Shown: positions 19,088-28,774 of the stretch, one piece after another
Layout of the letters: each line of letters starts with the position of its first letter
Numbering within the stretch: position 1 is the first letter of the stretch
DNA from: an uncultured Candidatus Marinamargulisbacteria bacterium
GTDB lineage: Bacteria > Margulisbacteria > Riflemargulisbacteria > GWF2-35-9
NCBI GenBank assembly: GCA_903910705.1
Contig: CAIWAN010000068.1
Location: forward strand, 1 to 48,022
Direction: 5' to 3'
DNA length: 48,022 nt
Notes under the pieces: generated by a model
Seen by the model: only the letters and a program-made list of their open reading frames with translations
Told to the model about the DNA's origin: nothing
Database searches by the model: none
Program-made: the position numbers and the translations under genes

Positions 19088-20627
19088 AAAGCTCTTCTCT
19101 GACCAAATGGTTCAAGCATTGCCTTGGACCATCCTTGTAAAGCTCATCATGTTTGTTCTATATTTTTTGATGTCGATCCTTATTGTTCGGTTATTGGGTC
19201 CACGAGATTATGGCATTTACAGCCTATGTAAAAATATGATGAGCTACCTAATCATTTTCTGTGGACTGGGTCTCTCAAATTCTGCCTTACGACATATTCC
19301 AGAGCTATTAGTCAAAGACAACCATTTAGGAGTACGAACTTATCTCAATAAATCTATTGGTCTACAGCTCGGGATGGGGATATTTTTCCTCATTGTCATG
19401 TATTTTGCTCAACCTTGGCTCAGCATTCTTTTCCATGTTGATTTCAAGTATTATCTGATTGTCACGGTATTTCTCGCTACTGCCACCACAACAAAGGACT
19501 ATCTCTACAATTTATTTTATGCTAAATATAATACGAGGATCCTCGCCAAAACAACGCTGATCAACGGATTAACATGGCCCACCCTTGCGGTCATTCTGAT
19601 GCTAGTTGGGCTAAAGGCAGGGGGCGTGTTGCTGTCTGAACTGTTCTCGATCTTCATCGTTCTTTGGACCTTGTCGCGGATCATTCACAAGACACACCCC
19701 CGCCCACAAACGCTTGATCAACCGCCCATGTCGGGGATTGGGAAGCAACGGGTAGCAATTCTCTCTCTTACTTTTATGGCCAACGCCTTGTTGAGTCTTC
19801 TATTATCTCAACAGACCCAAACCTTCATTATCGGTTATTTTGAAGGGCCCATACAAGTGGGGTTTTATAATGCAGGGAGCTACCTTCCCCAAATGGCGCT
19901 TTCCTTTATTCCACAAGCTATTTACGGCATCTTTACAGCTGGGTTTGTTGAATCATTCGTTCGGCAAAGCTCGGAACTTAAACCAATGGTCATGGCTTTT
20001 TATAAAGGTCTTATTCTTGGCATTCTACCTCTGGCAGTATTTGGAATAGCCTTCGGAGATAGTATGATGACCATTCTATATGGAAGCAAAATGTCCGGAG
20101 CCGGATGGATCATGCAGTCCTTCTTTTTTCTAAGCATCCTGCCCTTCATCTCTATGCCCCTTTCAATGGCTATTACTGCCACAGAAAAGAACTACAGGAT
20201 GTTGCCCTATCTTGTTTTACAAGTCGTCCTTAATCTCAGTTTATCGTGGATCCTGATAAAACACTTCTCGATACTCGGCGCCCTGATTGCCGTGTTCTTA
20301 ACCTTCTTCTTAACCATTCCATTCCGCCTGTTAGAAGTAAAAAAGATCCTTGGAGGCATCTATTTTCCTGGGCGTTTTTTCGGTAAAATACTTCTGTCAA
20401 CCATGGTAGTGCTTCTTCTTCTTCCCTTAAAAGCATATATTCGACAGGCATGGTCTCTAGGGCTTATCGCTGCTACCTATGCAAGTTTGATTATTATTGT
20501 TATTCGACAATTCTCTTTTTTCACCCAAGAAGATATCAGCATCCTATCAAATCGAAGCCATCCGATTTATCGATTTATTCTGAAGTGTCTTGTTAAGCAT
20601 AATAACTCAGACGTTCCATCAGCATGA
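19080..20627 (+). CDS. Wzx-type polysaccharide flippase
   Basis: A 515-residue integral membrane protein with roughly fourteen hydrophobic helices, typical of the MOP/PST flippase family that moves lipid-linked repeats across the inner membrane. The beginning (LPWTILVKLIMFVLYFLMSI ... 'VRLLGPRDYGIYSL') carries the conserved 'R-LG-x-x-x-Y-G' turn of Wzx/RfbX proteins, and 'GYFEGPIQVGFYNAGSYLPQ' matches the middle conserved region. The start is GTG at 19080, overlapping the ligase gene by eight bases, with GATGAGG just before it as the ribosome binding site. Its end overlaps the pyruvyl transferase start by four bases (ATGA). Family assignment is strong; it carries the repeat unit made by the surrounding glycosyltransferases. 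Confidence 0.9.
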   Translation: MDKKLFSDQMVQALPWTILVKLIMFVLYFLMSILIVRLLGPRDYGIYSLCKNMMSYLIIFCGLGLSNSALRHIPELLVKDNHLGVRTYLNKSIGLQLGMGIFFLIVMYFAQPWLSILFHVDFKYYLIVTVFLATATTTKDYLYNLFYAKYNTRILAKTTLINGLTWPTLAVILMLVGLKAGGVLLSELFSIFIVLWTLSRIIHKTHPRPQTLDQPPMSGIGKQRVAILSLTFMANALLSLLLSQQTQTFIIGYFEGPIQVGFYNAGSYLPQMALSFIPQAIYGIFTAGFVESFVRQSSELKPMVMAFYKGLILGILPLAVFGIAFGDSMMTILYGSKMSGAGWIMQSFFFLSILPFISMPLSMAITATEKNYRMLPYLVLQVVLNLSLSWILIKHFSILGALIAVFLTFFLTIPFRLLEVKKILGGIYFPGRFFGKILLSTMVVLLLLPLKAYIRQAWSLGLIAATYASLIIIVIRQFSFFTQEDISILSNRSHPIYRFILKCLVKHNNSDVPSA

Positions 20628-21850
20628 AGCCTCTCAAGATATTGATCGGAGGTGTTCCCTATGGATGCGATAATGTTGGGGATGAGGCTATTTTGGCTGT
20701 GATCGCACGCTCGATTAGCGCTGTCTTCCCCGAAGCTCAGCTCACTGTTAGCACCCGTACAATGGCTTCAACAACCCAGAAACTGGGTGTTCGGACGGTT
20801 CCCTTATTTGGGTTTGACAAACGACCTTCTCACCGATGGAAACAACTTAGAGAATTCTGGAAAACAGATCTTTTTCTTTGGGGCGGCGCAACAGGCCTGT
20901 CTGATTACCCACATGTCACTTTGCGGTTGGTTCGTCTTGCCAAATGGCTTGGCAAACGAGTTGTTCTTTATTCCGTGGGCATGAATGATGAACTTAATCC
21001 CTCGTTCCACAAACTTCAAACGGGACGAAAATTTAGACTACTCCGAATCATGGAGCAGGTTACTTTTCATCGCCTAGACTGGGTCAGAGCTTATGAGCAA
21101 CATCTTGACAATAGAACTCGACACCAAATCAGAAAAACCTTAAATTACGTTGACCTCATTATTACCAGAGATGAACGCTCAGCTGACAACCTTCGTTCCT
21201 GCGGGGTAACCCTTCCCATTAAGACCACCGCCGATCCGGCTTTACTCTTGAGCCCCATCCCTCCAGAAACCCTAGACGAACTCTGGAACAGATTTTCGAT
21301 TTGGAAGGATGATCGACCTATCTGTGTATTCGGTATTTCTTCTCAACGAGAAGTTCGTCAACTCGACGTAATCGCTAAACTCGCCGATGAGCTTGTCGAC
21401 CGCTTCAATGCGCATATTCTCCTTGTTCCGATGAATCCCTATACCGATGCGTCAACGATGCAACGAATTATTCAACTCATGACCCATTCAACGGAAACCA
21501 TTATCTTAAAAGGACTTCTTGAACCTGAAGAGGTTGCGGCTATTCTTTCACGAACGAACCTTGTGATCAGCTCTCGACTTCATCTATTAATTCTTGCAAG
21601 CATTCACGCTATTCCCATAGTAGGACTCTCTCGTGGAAGCAAAATTGATACGTTTCTACAACAATTTGGGGAATCTTCTTGCGGTACGGTGGAAAACTTT
21701 TCTTATGATACGGTTATGAGCGCTTGTGATCGACTTATGACCCAACAAAATGAATACCGACAACGAGCTGAACCTATTGTCAAACACATGCAATCGCTAG
21801 TCAGACAAAACCCCTTTCTTCTCACCCCCCTCATTAGGAAACCTTCATGA
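20624..21850 (+). CDS. Polysaccharide pyruvyl transferase (CsaB/WcaK family)
   Basis: A 408-residue cytoplasmic enzyme. 'GGVPYGCDNVGDEAIL' near residues 8-23 is the hallmark start of the polysaccharide pyruvyl transferase family (GN-GDE pattern), and 'SSRLHLLILASIHAIPIVGL' is the conserved C-terminal SRxH motif region that binds phosphoenolpyruvate. The enzyme transfers a ketal-linked pyruvate from phosphoenolpyruvate to a sugar, giving the glycan negative charge; in some bacteria this serves as the ligand for S-layer SLH domains. That point is notable because an SLH-like protein is encoded at 41344. It is coupled to neighbours on both sides by four-base ATGA overlaps. Confidence 0.9.
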   Translation: MKPLKILIGGVPYGCDNVGDEAILAVIARSISAVFPEAQLTVSTRTMASTTQKLGVRTVPLFGFDKRPSHRWKQLREFWKTDLFLWGGATGLSDYPHVTLRLVRLAKWLGKRVVLYSVGMNDELNPSFHKLQTGRKFRLLRIMEQVTFHRLDWVRAYEQHLDNRTRHQIRKTLNYVDLIITRDERSADNLRSCGVTLPIKTTADPALLLSPIPPETLDELWNRFSIWKDDRPICVFGISSQREVRQLDVIAKLADELVDRFNAHILLVPMNPYTDASTMQRIIQLMTHSTETIILKGLLEPEEVAAILSRTNLVISSRLHLLILASIHAIPIVGLSRGSKIDTFLQQFGESSCGTVENFSYDTVMSACDRLMTQQNEYRQRAEPIVKHMQSLVRQNPFLLTPLIRKPS

Positions 21851-22989
21851 GTCGAATTGGAATAAGTCTTCACGCTTGTGACCATGGAAAGTCGGGCATT
21901 GGCCAATATATGATCGAGCTCCTCCAAGCTATTGAAAGGGAGGATCAATCTAACCACTACTATCTCTTCGTATCAGAGACCGATAATCATTTGTTTGATC
22001 TTCCATCAGATCGATTTCAGCGTATACTTGTCCCAAAACAATTTGATTCAGCTATGATGAGTATTCTTTGGCATCAAACTCTATTGATCTGGCATATTAG
22101 AAAGCTCAAGATTGACGTCTTTTTTTTCCCAGCGGCAAATCGACGTTTAACATGGACCCGTTGCATTCCTACCATAGGCACTATTCATGATCTATGCCAG
22201 TTTCGCACCAAAGGGAAATATGACCCTTTCAGAATGTTTTATGTGAAACATCTCCTTCCACTTCAGGCTAAACGCCTAACAATGATCCTTACACCAAGCC
22301 AGAACTCTAAAGAGGACGTTATCTCCTTTTACAACCTCTCTGAAGAGAAAATTCATGTCATCTACAATGGAATAAACCAAATCCGTTATCAGCCTCTCCC
22401 TAGCGATATCAACACAGATGAACTTCGGAAACAATATCAACTACCCAGAAATTACTTGGTTTATGTTTCTCGATTAGAACATCCAGGGAAGAATCATGTG
22501 AAGCTGATTACCGCCTATTCTCTTCTCAGGGAGAAAGGTTACGATGGTAAACTCCTCTTGGTGGGGTCAGACTGGAACGGTGCGGATATCATCCACGAGG
22601 TAGCCCGTGCATCGCCATATTCTAGGGATATTATTATGTCAGGTTTCGTTGAGAATGAAGCCTTGCCCAATCTAGTACGTCTAGCCGATATCTTTGTGTA
22701 TCCCTCGCTTTATGAAGGATTTGGCATCCCCGTTATCGAGGCTATGGCGTGTGGCGTTCCAGTCGCCTGCTCAAGCGGCTCATCTCTTAGCGAGATCGCT
22801 AACGGTCATGCCCGTCTTTTTGACCCAGAAATCCCTGAGGACATTGCTAATCAAGTATTGCACCTTTTAACACATAAAAAAGAAACGCAACTAATGGCTC
22901 TCAACAATATTGAATATGCTCAAACCTTTTCTTGGAAACGGGCTGCCCAACAGACCCTATTACACATCAAAGCGTCCCTTAAGAAATAA
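21847..22989 (+). CDS. Glycosyltransferase family 4
   Basis: A 380-residue GT-B glycosyltransferase of the mannosyltransferase-like GT4 group. The acceptor lobe opens 'HACDHGKSGIGQYMIELLQA' (residues 8-27); the donor lobe has 'LVYVSRLEHPGKNHVKLI' and 'PSLYEGFGIPVIEAMACGVP', containing the E-x7-E motif, plus 'SSLSEIANGHARLFDPE', the family's conserved nucleotide-contact loop. It is last in the operon that starts at 13367, overlapping the pyruvyl transferase stop by four bases; a strong terminator lies 21 bases beyond its stop. Sugar specificity is not visible. Confidence 0.93.
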   Translation: MSRIGISLHACDHGKSGIGQYMIELLQAIEREDQSNHYYLFVSETDNHLFDLPSDRFQRILVPKQFDSAMMSILWHQTLLIWHIRKLKIDVFFFPAANRRLTWTRCIPTIGTIHDLCQFRTKGKYDPFRMFYVKHLLPLQAKRLTMILTPSQNSKEDVISFYNLSEEKIHVIYNGINQIRYQPLPSDINTDELRKQYQLPRNYLVYVSRLEHPGKNHVKLITAYSLLREKGYDGKLLLVGSDWNGADIIHEVARASPYSRDIIMSGFVENEALPNLVRLADIFVYPSLYEGFGIPVIEAMACGVPVACSSGSSLSEIANGHARLFDPEIPEDIANQVLHLLTHKKETQLMALNNIEYAQTFSWKRAAQQTLLHIKASLKK

Positions 22990-23010
22990 TATTACCCAAA
23001 AACAAATAAC

Positions 23011-23038
23011 AAAAAACCCCTCAAATGAGGGGTTTTTT
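23011..23038. terminator. Bidirectional rho-independent terminator
   Basis: A perfect 13-base inverted repeat: AAAAAACCCCTCA (23011-23023), a two-base loop, then TGAGGGGTTTTTT (23026-23038). The flanking A and T runs give a U-tract on either strand. It ends the plus-strand glycan operon (stop 22989) and the convergent minus-strand gene (stop 23092). Confidence 0.95.
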
Positions 23039-23091
23039 GTTTAACTCTAGAACCTAAAAGCCCTAAAGCAAGAAGTTGATGATGATAATCT

Positions 23092-23715
23092 TTAGCTCAT
23101 CATTCTGCGTTTACGCATAAACATGAACGCACCAGAAAGCAAAGAGGTCATCCCAAAAGTAAGTCCAGCAACTGGCATGGGGGCACCCATCATCTTGATA
23201 ATGACATCGTTATAATCTTTGTCACCAAGAGCGACCATATCCTCCCAAGCAAAGCGTATCCATAGTTTTGCGGGATCAATAACGGCATTATAGTGCTGCA
23301 ATGTATCTGAACCTCCAGCAATGGTGGTTCTATAAATTGGCCTACCTTTACGATTATAGCCATTAGCAATGAGATAAATCCCCACTTTAGTTCCAAGTGG
23401 AAGTGTTCCAATTGTTTTAGTGTCACCTGGAAGCAATGTACCACCACTTCCTAATGCAGAGGCATTCGGCCAAAGAACCACATCAGGACCAAACGTAGAA
23501 GCATCTGTGGGATCTGTAAACGTGAAATACCCTATCGTACTCTTATAACCAGCAGATTCGGAGAGAAATTGAGCCAATAGATTAACTCCGCCATTGACTT
23601 CAACCCCTACAATTCGCCCTCCAGACCAGACCGCCCAGTCCCCAATTTGGTAACCAAACGCCGAGGACAACAAAACCAAACTCAACACAAACAAAGACAA
23701 ATACCTCTTCAACAT
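23092..23715 (-). CDS. Exosortase-type (PEP-CTERM-like) DUF4114 secreted protein
   Basis: A 207-residue protein with a signal peptide (LKRYLSLFVLSLVLLSSAFG), a DUF4114-like domain whose conserved end is clear ('FAWEDMVALGDKDYNDVIIK'; acidic FED-like and DYND signatures, possibly metal-binding), and a C-terminal sorting tail: GAPMPVAG, hydrophobic helix, then RKRRMMS. The tail has the same layout as in the protein at 12691, and the P-x-P plus small-residue start is reminiscent of proteobacterial 'VPxPAAxW' exosortase tails. It is probably processed by the exosortase at 28771 and delivered to the cell surface or matrix. GTG at 23724 is a possible longer start; ATG at 23715 is preferred. It has its own promoter and shares the terminator with the convergent glycan operon. 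Confidence 0.8.
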   Translation of the reverse strand: MLKRYLSLFVLSLVLLSSAFGYQIGDWAVWSGGRIVGVEVNGGVNLLAQFLSESAGYKSTIGYFTFTDPTDASTFGPDVVLWPNASALGSGGTLLPGDTKTIGTLPLGTKVGIYLIANGYNRKGRPIYRTTIAGGSDTLQHYNAVIDPAKLWIRFAWEDMVALGDKDYNDVIIKMMGAPMPVAGLTFGMTSLLSGAFMFMRKRRMMS

Positions 23716-23784
23716 AATAATCACTCATCCTTTCTTTAATTATCCACCCCCCGGCTTCAAAATTTCCCTATAACTACTACGCAC

Positions 23785-23814
23785 ATTTTAGTAAATACCA
23801 GACCTCAATGTCAA
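23785..23814 (-). promoter_or_regulatory. Sigma-70-type promoter of DUF4114 gene
   Basis: Read on the minus strand: TTGACA (23814-23809), an 18-base spacer, TAAAAT (23790-23785; five of six). The predicted leader is about 60 bases to the ATG at 23715. A consensus -35 in front of a small exosortase substrate gene, as also seen at 12624, suggests these proteins are strongly expressed. Confidence 0.7.
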
Positions 23815-23852
23815 CATACTTTTTTTACATGAATTAAGTTATACTTTTAAGT

Positions 23853-25082
23853 ATGCACTTTATTAACTCTTCGCTGAGCATCCTCTTCATACACGAGACC
23901 TTTGGCACCATGGCAGGTGCTGAACAAAATATTTTCCTAACAGCGGGTGCACTAAAAGAAAGAGGGCATCATATATCAATTCTATATCAACAACGATCAG
24001 GTCGCGACGAGAGCTCTTGGGAGTCAATTTTCGATCATGCAATTGCTGTCCCCATGTCAGGAAAGTGGACTGTAACAAGAGAAGCCCAATTATTAGAAAC
24101 ATTGGGCATCATTAAACCGGATCTGTTCTATATTCACAAAATGCCCGATCTCTCCTTGTTACGAAAGATTCTAAAGATAGGACGCCCAGTCGTGAGAATG
24201 GTCCACGACCATGACATCTACTGTATGCGCGGCTATCGGTATCACCCGCTAACCCGAAAAATTTGCCATCGGAAAACAGGGTTACCCTGTTACTTCACCT
24301 GCGGAGCATTCATCGTCAGAACTCGTAAGCGTCTATTTCCGTTAGCATTTCGTTCTCTATCCCATAAAAAGGACGAAATAATGCTAAATCAGCAAGTTGA
24401 CAAAGTCTTTGTAGTTACAAACTATATGAAGGAAGAATTTATCACACAAGGGTTTACGCCCAACAAGATCGAGATTTTTCCACCCATTCCTAAAACCATC
24501 TCAAATCCACCTATGCCTATGTTTAGCCAACCCACTGTCCTTTATATCGGCCAAATCATCCGAGGAAAAGGGGTCGATTGTCTGATTAAAGCATTAGCCC
24601 TACTTAAGGTCCCATATCAAGCTCTTATTATTGGGACAGGGTCACACAAAACATATTGCGAGAGACTCACCAAAAAACTTGGGATAGGGGATCACGTCCA
24701 GTTCTTAGGCTGGGTTAATCATGACCAACTAGCCTCATATTACCGAGACGCAATACTCGTGGCTGTTCCAAGCGTTTGGCCAGAACCTATTGCCACAATT
24801 GGGCTCGAGGTGATGCGTTACAAGCTTCCTGTTGTTGGCTTTAATAGTGGGGGCATTGGAGATTGGCTCATAGACAACGTTAACGGCTTTCTTGTTAACT
24901 GGATGGATATCAAGGCGTTTTCTATAGCCATGGAAACTCTTCTTCAGGATACCGAACTGGCTCGTTCAATGGGGATAAAAAGTTTTGAGATCATACAAAA
25001 ACTCTACGATTTTGAAAGCTATATTGCCCGCATGGAAGACTGTTTTTACACCCTAGTACGGTCAAAACAAATCGATATATAA
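23853..25082 (+). CDS. Glycosyltransferase family 4
   Basis: A 409-residue GT-B enzyme. The acceptor lobe starts 'LSILFIHETFGTMAGAEQNI' with the Gly-Ala-Glu loop of GT4 enzymes; 'RMVHDHDIYCMRGYRYHP' and a Cys cluster (CHRKTGLPCYFTCGAF) between residues about 125 and 155 resemble the Cys-containing insert of a subgroup of GT4 proteins. The donor lobe has 'VLYIGQIIRGKGVDCLIKAL' and 'SVWPEPIATIGLEVMRYKLP', with the E-x7-E motif. It is the first gene of a second plus-strand set (GT4, initiating transferase, TPR protein, exosortase, EpsI), ten bases before the initiating transferase. Sugar and acceptor are unknown. Confidence 0.9.
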   Translation: MHFINSSLSILFIHETFGTMAGAEQNIFLTAGALKERGHHISILYQQRSGRDESSWESIFDHAIAVPMSGKWTVTREAQLLETLGIIKPDLFYIHKMPDLSLLRKILKIGRPVVRMVHDHDIYCMRGYRYHPLTRKICHRKTGLPCYFTCGAFIVRTRKRLFPLAFRSLSHKKDEIMLNQQVDKVFVVTNYMKEEFITQGFTPNKIEIFPPIPKTISNPPMPMFSQPTVLYIGQIIRGKGVDCLIKALALLKVPYQALIIGTGSHKTYCERLTKKLGIGDHVQFLGWVNHDQLASYYRDAILVAVPSVWPEPIATIGLEVMRYKLPVVGFNSGGIGDWLIDNVNGFLVNWMDIKAFSIAMETLLQDTELARSMGIKSFEIIQKLYDFESYIARMEDCFYTLVRSKQIDI

Positions 25083-25092
25083 TGAGCCCAAC

Positions 25093-26523
25093 ATGCTAAA
25101 AGAAAATAACAAAGTTTTTACAAATTTACAGAACTTTATCGATGTATCGATCACTATCGTAGCTTACTACTTGGCCTATATCATTCGCTTTACCTTTTTT
25201 GAAACAGAATTCTCAATTGGACATATAAAGAGTCTCAACTGGCTTGGGGTTCTTATTGCCTTCATTTGGTGGTTTACGTTTCGCTCTAGTCGACTCTATC
25301 AGTCCTATCGTTATCAGTCTTTCTACACAGTATTACTACAAGTACTCCGAACTGTACCGGCATCTTTTATCTTGTTTGTTGCGTCGATCATGCTCTTTAA
25401 GTTACCCGATACAGGACGCTTATTATTGGGGATATTTGCCGTATTTGACATTTTATTCCTTGTTGGGGGAAGAATGTTGATCTTTGAAATGAAGCTTTAT
25501 TTTCGACACAGTGGTTATAATACTCGCAATGTTTTGATCATCGGTCATGGGGGACATACCGAGGAATTAATCCAAATCATTCAAGATCATCCAGGATGGG
25601 GCATGATCCTTTTAGGGTTCTTGACCTTTGACGGAATTAAACCTAAAATTCTCAGCTCTCAAGAAGCTACCATTCCATTTTTAGGTGGAACTCAGGATTT
25701 ATCCCAAATTGTAAAAGATCAGGTTGTAGATATTGTTTTTATTATGGTCCCTCCATCTCAAATTGAAGCCCTTCAACCCCTTATCCGTCAGTGCCTTGCT
25801 ATAGGTATTTCCGTTAAAGTAAACGCTAGCCTCTTTGATGACCTTGGTTATGTTCAGCCCCAATGGGATGAAATTGGCCCCATACCACTGTTTTCCTTTG
25901 AAATGACTCACCATAGCCCCTACATGCTTACCCTCAAAGAGGTTATTGATAGCCTCGTCGCTTTGGTCGGACTGGTTCTACTTGCACCGGTATTTATGAC
26001 GATCGCTGTTGCTATCAAATTAGACTCACGTGGCCCCATATTGTTTGTTCAAAAAAGGGTAGGTATCCACGGACGATTATTTAATTTTTTTAAGTTTCGC
26101 TCCATGGTTACAAATGCGGAGGCCCTTCAAGAACAACTTATCGATAAAAATGAACAAGATGGACCCGTTTTCAAAATCAAAGACGATCCACGTGTTACCC
26201 GCGTAGGTCGATTTCTGCGCAAAACAAGTCTTGACGAACTCCCCCAGCTTTTCAACGTCCTCATCGGAGACATGAGCCTTGTAGGACCACGCCCCCCCCT
26301 TCCAAAAGAAGTCGAACAATATAAACAATGGCAAAGACGACGCCTTTCAGTAAAACCCGGTATAACATGTACTTGGCAAGTTAGTGGCCGAAACAGCATT
26401 AATTTTGAGGCTTGGATGAAAATGGATATGAACTATATCGATGACTGGTCACTCTCTAAGGACGTTGAATTATTGGCTAAAACCATTCCCGCCGTAATCA
26501 TGCAAAAAGGTGTCAAGGAATAA
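25093..26523 (+). CDS. Initiating polyprenyl-phosphate sugar transferase (WcaJ-like)
   Basis: A 476-residue polyisoprenyl-phosphate hexose-1-phosphate transferase. The N-terminal half has four to five hydrophobic helices and a CoA-binding-like (Rossmann) domain with '[18 protein letters not shown]'. The C-terminal bacterial sugar transferase domain shows '[20 protein letters not shown]', '[20 protein letters not shown]' (the catalytic Asp-Glu pair) and '[16 protein letters not shown]', then '[14 protein letters not shown]'. It places the first sugar-phosphate on undecaprenyl phosphate at the inner membrane, starting the repeat built by the neighbouring glycosyltransferases. Eight C in a row occur at 26292-26299 in the conserved GPRPP codons. 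Confidence 0.93.
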   Translation: MLKENNKVFTNLQNFIDVSITIVAYYLAYIIRFTFFETEFSIGHIKSLNWLGVLIAFIWWFTFRSSRLYQSYRYQSFYTVLLQVLRTVPASFILFVASIMLFKLPDTGRLLLGIFAVFDILFLVGGRMLIFEMKLYFRHSGYNTRNVLIIGHGGHTEELIQIIQDHPGWGMILLGFLTFDGIKPKILSSQEATIPFLGGTQDLSQIVKDQVVDIVFIMVPPSQIEALQPLIRQCLAIGISVKVNASLFDDLGYVQPQWDEIGPIPLFSFEMTHHSPYMLTLKEVIDSLVALVGLVLLAPVFMTIAVAIKLDSRGPILFVQKRVGIHGRLFNFFKFRSMVTNAEALQEQLIDKNEQDGPVFKIKDDPRVTRVGRFLRKTSLDELPQLFNVLIGDMSLVGPRPPLPKEVEQYKQWQRRRLSVKPGITCTWQVSGRNSINFEAWMKMDMNYIDDWSLSKDVELLAKTIPAVIMQKGVKE

Positions 26524-26551
26524 TCCTGACAAAAAGAAAGGTGGAGCAATC

Positions 26552-28774
26552 ATGAAGAAGAAGAACGTAATAATAGCGATACTGGCTCTGACATTTGTAC
26601 TCATTTCCATTGTTGGATGGGATGTATTCCAAAATCGAAACATTAGTTTTCTGCTCCCCCATGCCCGTAACGAGTTTCAACAAGGCCATTATGACCGAGC
26701 GAACAAACTGTTTCGATCCGTTCTGGCTAAAGATCGTAACAACGAGGAAGCGGTTAGAGCCTTGGCATTTATTGCGGAGAAACGTGATGATTTTGGTCTA
26801 GCAGCTAGCCTCTGGAAAGCAGCAATGGCCTTAGACCCACTTGATGGTAGCCTAAATATGCGCTACGCTTTCAGCCTCATTCAATCGGGTCAACATACAA
26901 AAGCCATTCCTGTCTTAGAGAAATATTTAGACCCTGAAACCGCCAAACCAGAAGATACCCTTTTATTGGCTCGAGCCTATTTCCATGATTTCCGATTTGA
27001 TGACTCTAAAAAGCTGCTTTCCTTGTTGCTTGCAAAAGCTCCAGATATGGAAGGCGTACAACTATTAAACGCTGATTTTTTGTTCCTTGAAAACCGTGTT
27101 GACGAGGCGAAATCAATTTATCAAAAAATCAGCCTAAGTAGTAGTAATCCACCAAACCGATCGAGTGCCTTTGTCGGCCTAGGTCATTGTGCCATTTCCG
27201 AACAAAATATGGATCAAGCAACTGAGTACTATCGCCAAGCGTCTCTTGGCGAAAAAACACAGTTATCTTTGAAAAGCACACTAGCCGAGCACTATCGACG
27301 TATTGGTGAAATTGATAAATCACTTCAGGAGTGGGAACGACTACAAAAGGAATACTCACAAAACCCCATCGTTCTAATCAATCTAGCAGAGCTTTATCTT
27401 GCCACTAATAATATTAAGGCGATAGAGACGCTCCGTGACAGTATCAAGCCTAACAACTACACAAGCACCAAAATCGCCCATTATTGCAACGGACTCTTGG
27501 CCTATGCTCAGAATAAATCCGCTGAAGCACTAAAATATCTAGGGTGGGCAAGCGAGATTGTCAATTCACGAGAGGTATTTCAGTATGTTTGGTTAGCCTC
27601 AGCTGCAAAGGAGAATAATCTTGAAGCTATTATTCAGGGAACTACTTTGATTAAAAAGAAAAAATTTAGCTCAAGGGGGTTAGATGAGATCAATGTACTC
27701 CTTAACGAATCGGCTAACCGAGCACTTCGAAACAACCAACCCGAACTTGCACGGCTGATCAGCAAAGAAGCCCTTAGTCTTAATCGCGAGTTTGCTGCAG
27801 CGCATGTGACTCTCCTTCAGGAATCTCTTATGTCTGGAGATAATTTTCGAACCATTGAGCTCGCGAATAACATGCTAAATGATCCAAAGACTGCGGTCAT
27901 TGCCCTTCTCTCGAGAGGTCGAGCCTATTTAGCTCTTAAAAGAATTGACTTAGCTAAAGCAGACTTCCAACAAGTTATTCAAGCCGCTCCTCGTTACGAC
28001 CTAGGATATTATTGGATGGGAGCCACCTATTACAAGCAGAACGATTTCTCACAAAGCGTCCCCTTTCTTCAAAAAGCCTACGCTATCTCCCCCGACATAA
28101 AAACGGCACAAATTTATTATGGGGCACTCAAGAAAAGTGGATACATAAACCAAGCAGATCAACTAATAAATCAAATGTTACAAAGTAAAGTCGCTGCTCA
28201 TAGGAGCACCGCCCACAGGCTTCTTGCAGATAAAGCCATGGCAGCAAATAATCAACAGCAAGCCATTAAAGAATACCAAACAATACTTAAACTCTCTCCA
28301 CAAGATATTTCGGCTTATTTAAATCTATTTGAACTCTATTTAAAAGATCAAAATTCTATTGAGGCAAAAAAGGTCGTCCAGTCTAGCCTAAGCAATCTTT
28401 CAGGGAATATGTACATTCTATTTAATGCTGCTCTTTGGGAAGAAAAGTTTGGCGATTCTCAGAAAGCTATTATGATATATCGTTCTATCCTCGATAAGAA
28501 CCCAAACTGGACCCTTGTTCATTGCAATCTATCCGATCTATATGCTAAGAACAAGATCACTGCTCCAGAAGCCATGAGGCTCGCAGAAACCGCCGTCAAC
28601 TACACCCCTAAATGGTGGGCTGCACAGCTTGTCTTGGGGAAGCGTCTTTGGGAGCAAGGAGACAAGAGTGAGTCGGTGATCCACATTAAAAAAGCCCTTT
28701 CTCTCGCACCAAATAATCCAGATATCATGGACTATATCTCTAAGAATAAGATAAGTCCGGCCGCCCTGAAATGA
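26552..28774 (+). CDS. Large TPR protein of the exosortase/EPS system (PrsT-like)
   Basis: A 740-residue protein with an N-terminal hydrophobic helix (VIIAILALTFVLISIVGWDV; signal anchor) and tetratricopeptide repeats along nearly the full length, e.g. 'ARNEFQQGHYDRANKLFRSV', 'GRAYLALKRIDLAKADFQQV', 'AYAISPDIKTAQIYYGAL' and 'ALSLAPNNPDIMDYI'. Such long TPR proteins (PrsT type) sit beside exosortase genes in many EPS loci and are thought to scaffold assembly in the periplasm. A longer GTG start at 26510 overlaps the preceding gene, but ATG 26552 has AAAGGTGGAG (26537-26546) and starts directly with the basic-hydrophobic signal, so it is chosen. Its stop overlaps the exosortase start by four bases, a direct link to that system. 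No lipobox Cys was seen. Confidence 0.82.
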   Translation: MKKKNVIIAILALTFVLISIVGWDVFQNRNISFLLPHARNEFQQGHYDRANKLFRSVLAKDRNNEEAVRALAFIAEKRDDFGLAASLWKAAMALDPLDGSLNMRYAFSLIQSGQHTKAIPVLEKYLDPETAKPEDTLLLARAYFHDFRFDDSKKLLSLLLAKAPDMEGVQLLNADFLFLENRVDEAKSIYQKISLSSSNPPNRSSAFVGLGHCAISEQNMDQATEYYRQASLGEKTQLSLKSTLAEHYRRIGEIDKSLQEWERLQKEYSQNPIVLINLAELYLATNNIKAIETLRDSIKPNNYTSTKIAHYCNGLLAYAQNKSAEALKYLGWASEIVNSREVFQYVWLASAAKENNLEAIIQGTTLIKKKKFSSRGLDEINVLLNESANRALRNNQPELARLISKEALSLNREFAAAHVTLLQESLMSGDNFRTIELANNMLNDPKTAVIALLSRGRAYLALKRIDLAKADFQQVIQAAPRYDLGYYWMGATYYKQNDFSQSVPFLQKAYAISPDIKTAQIYYGALKKSGYINQADQLINQMLQSKVAAHRSTAHRLLADKAMAANNQQQAIKEYQTILKLSPQDISAYLNLFELYLKDQNSIEAKKVVQSSLSNLSGNMYILFNAALWEEKFGDSQKAIMIYRSILDKNPNWTLVHCNLSDLYAKNKITAPEAMRLAETAVNYTPKWWAAQLVLGKRLWEQGDKSESVIHIKKALSLAPNNPDIMDYISKNKISPAALK

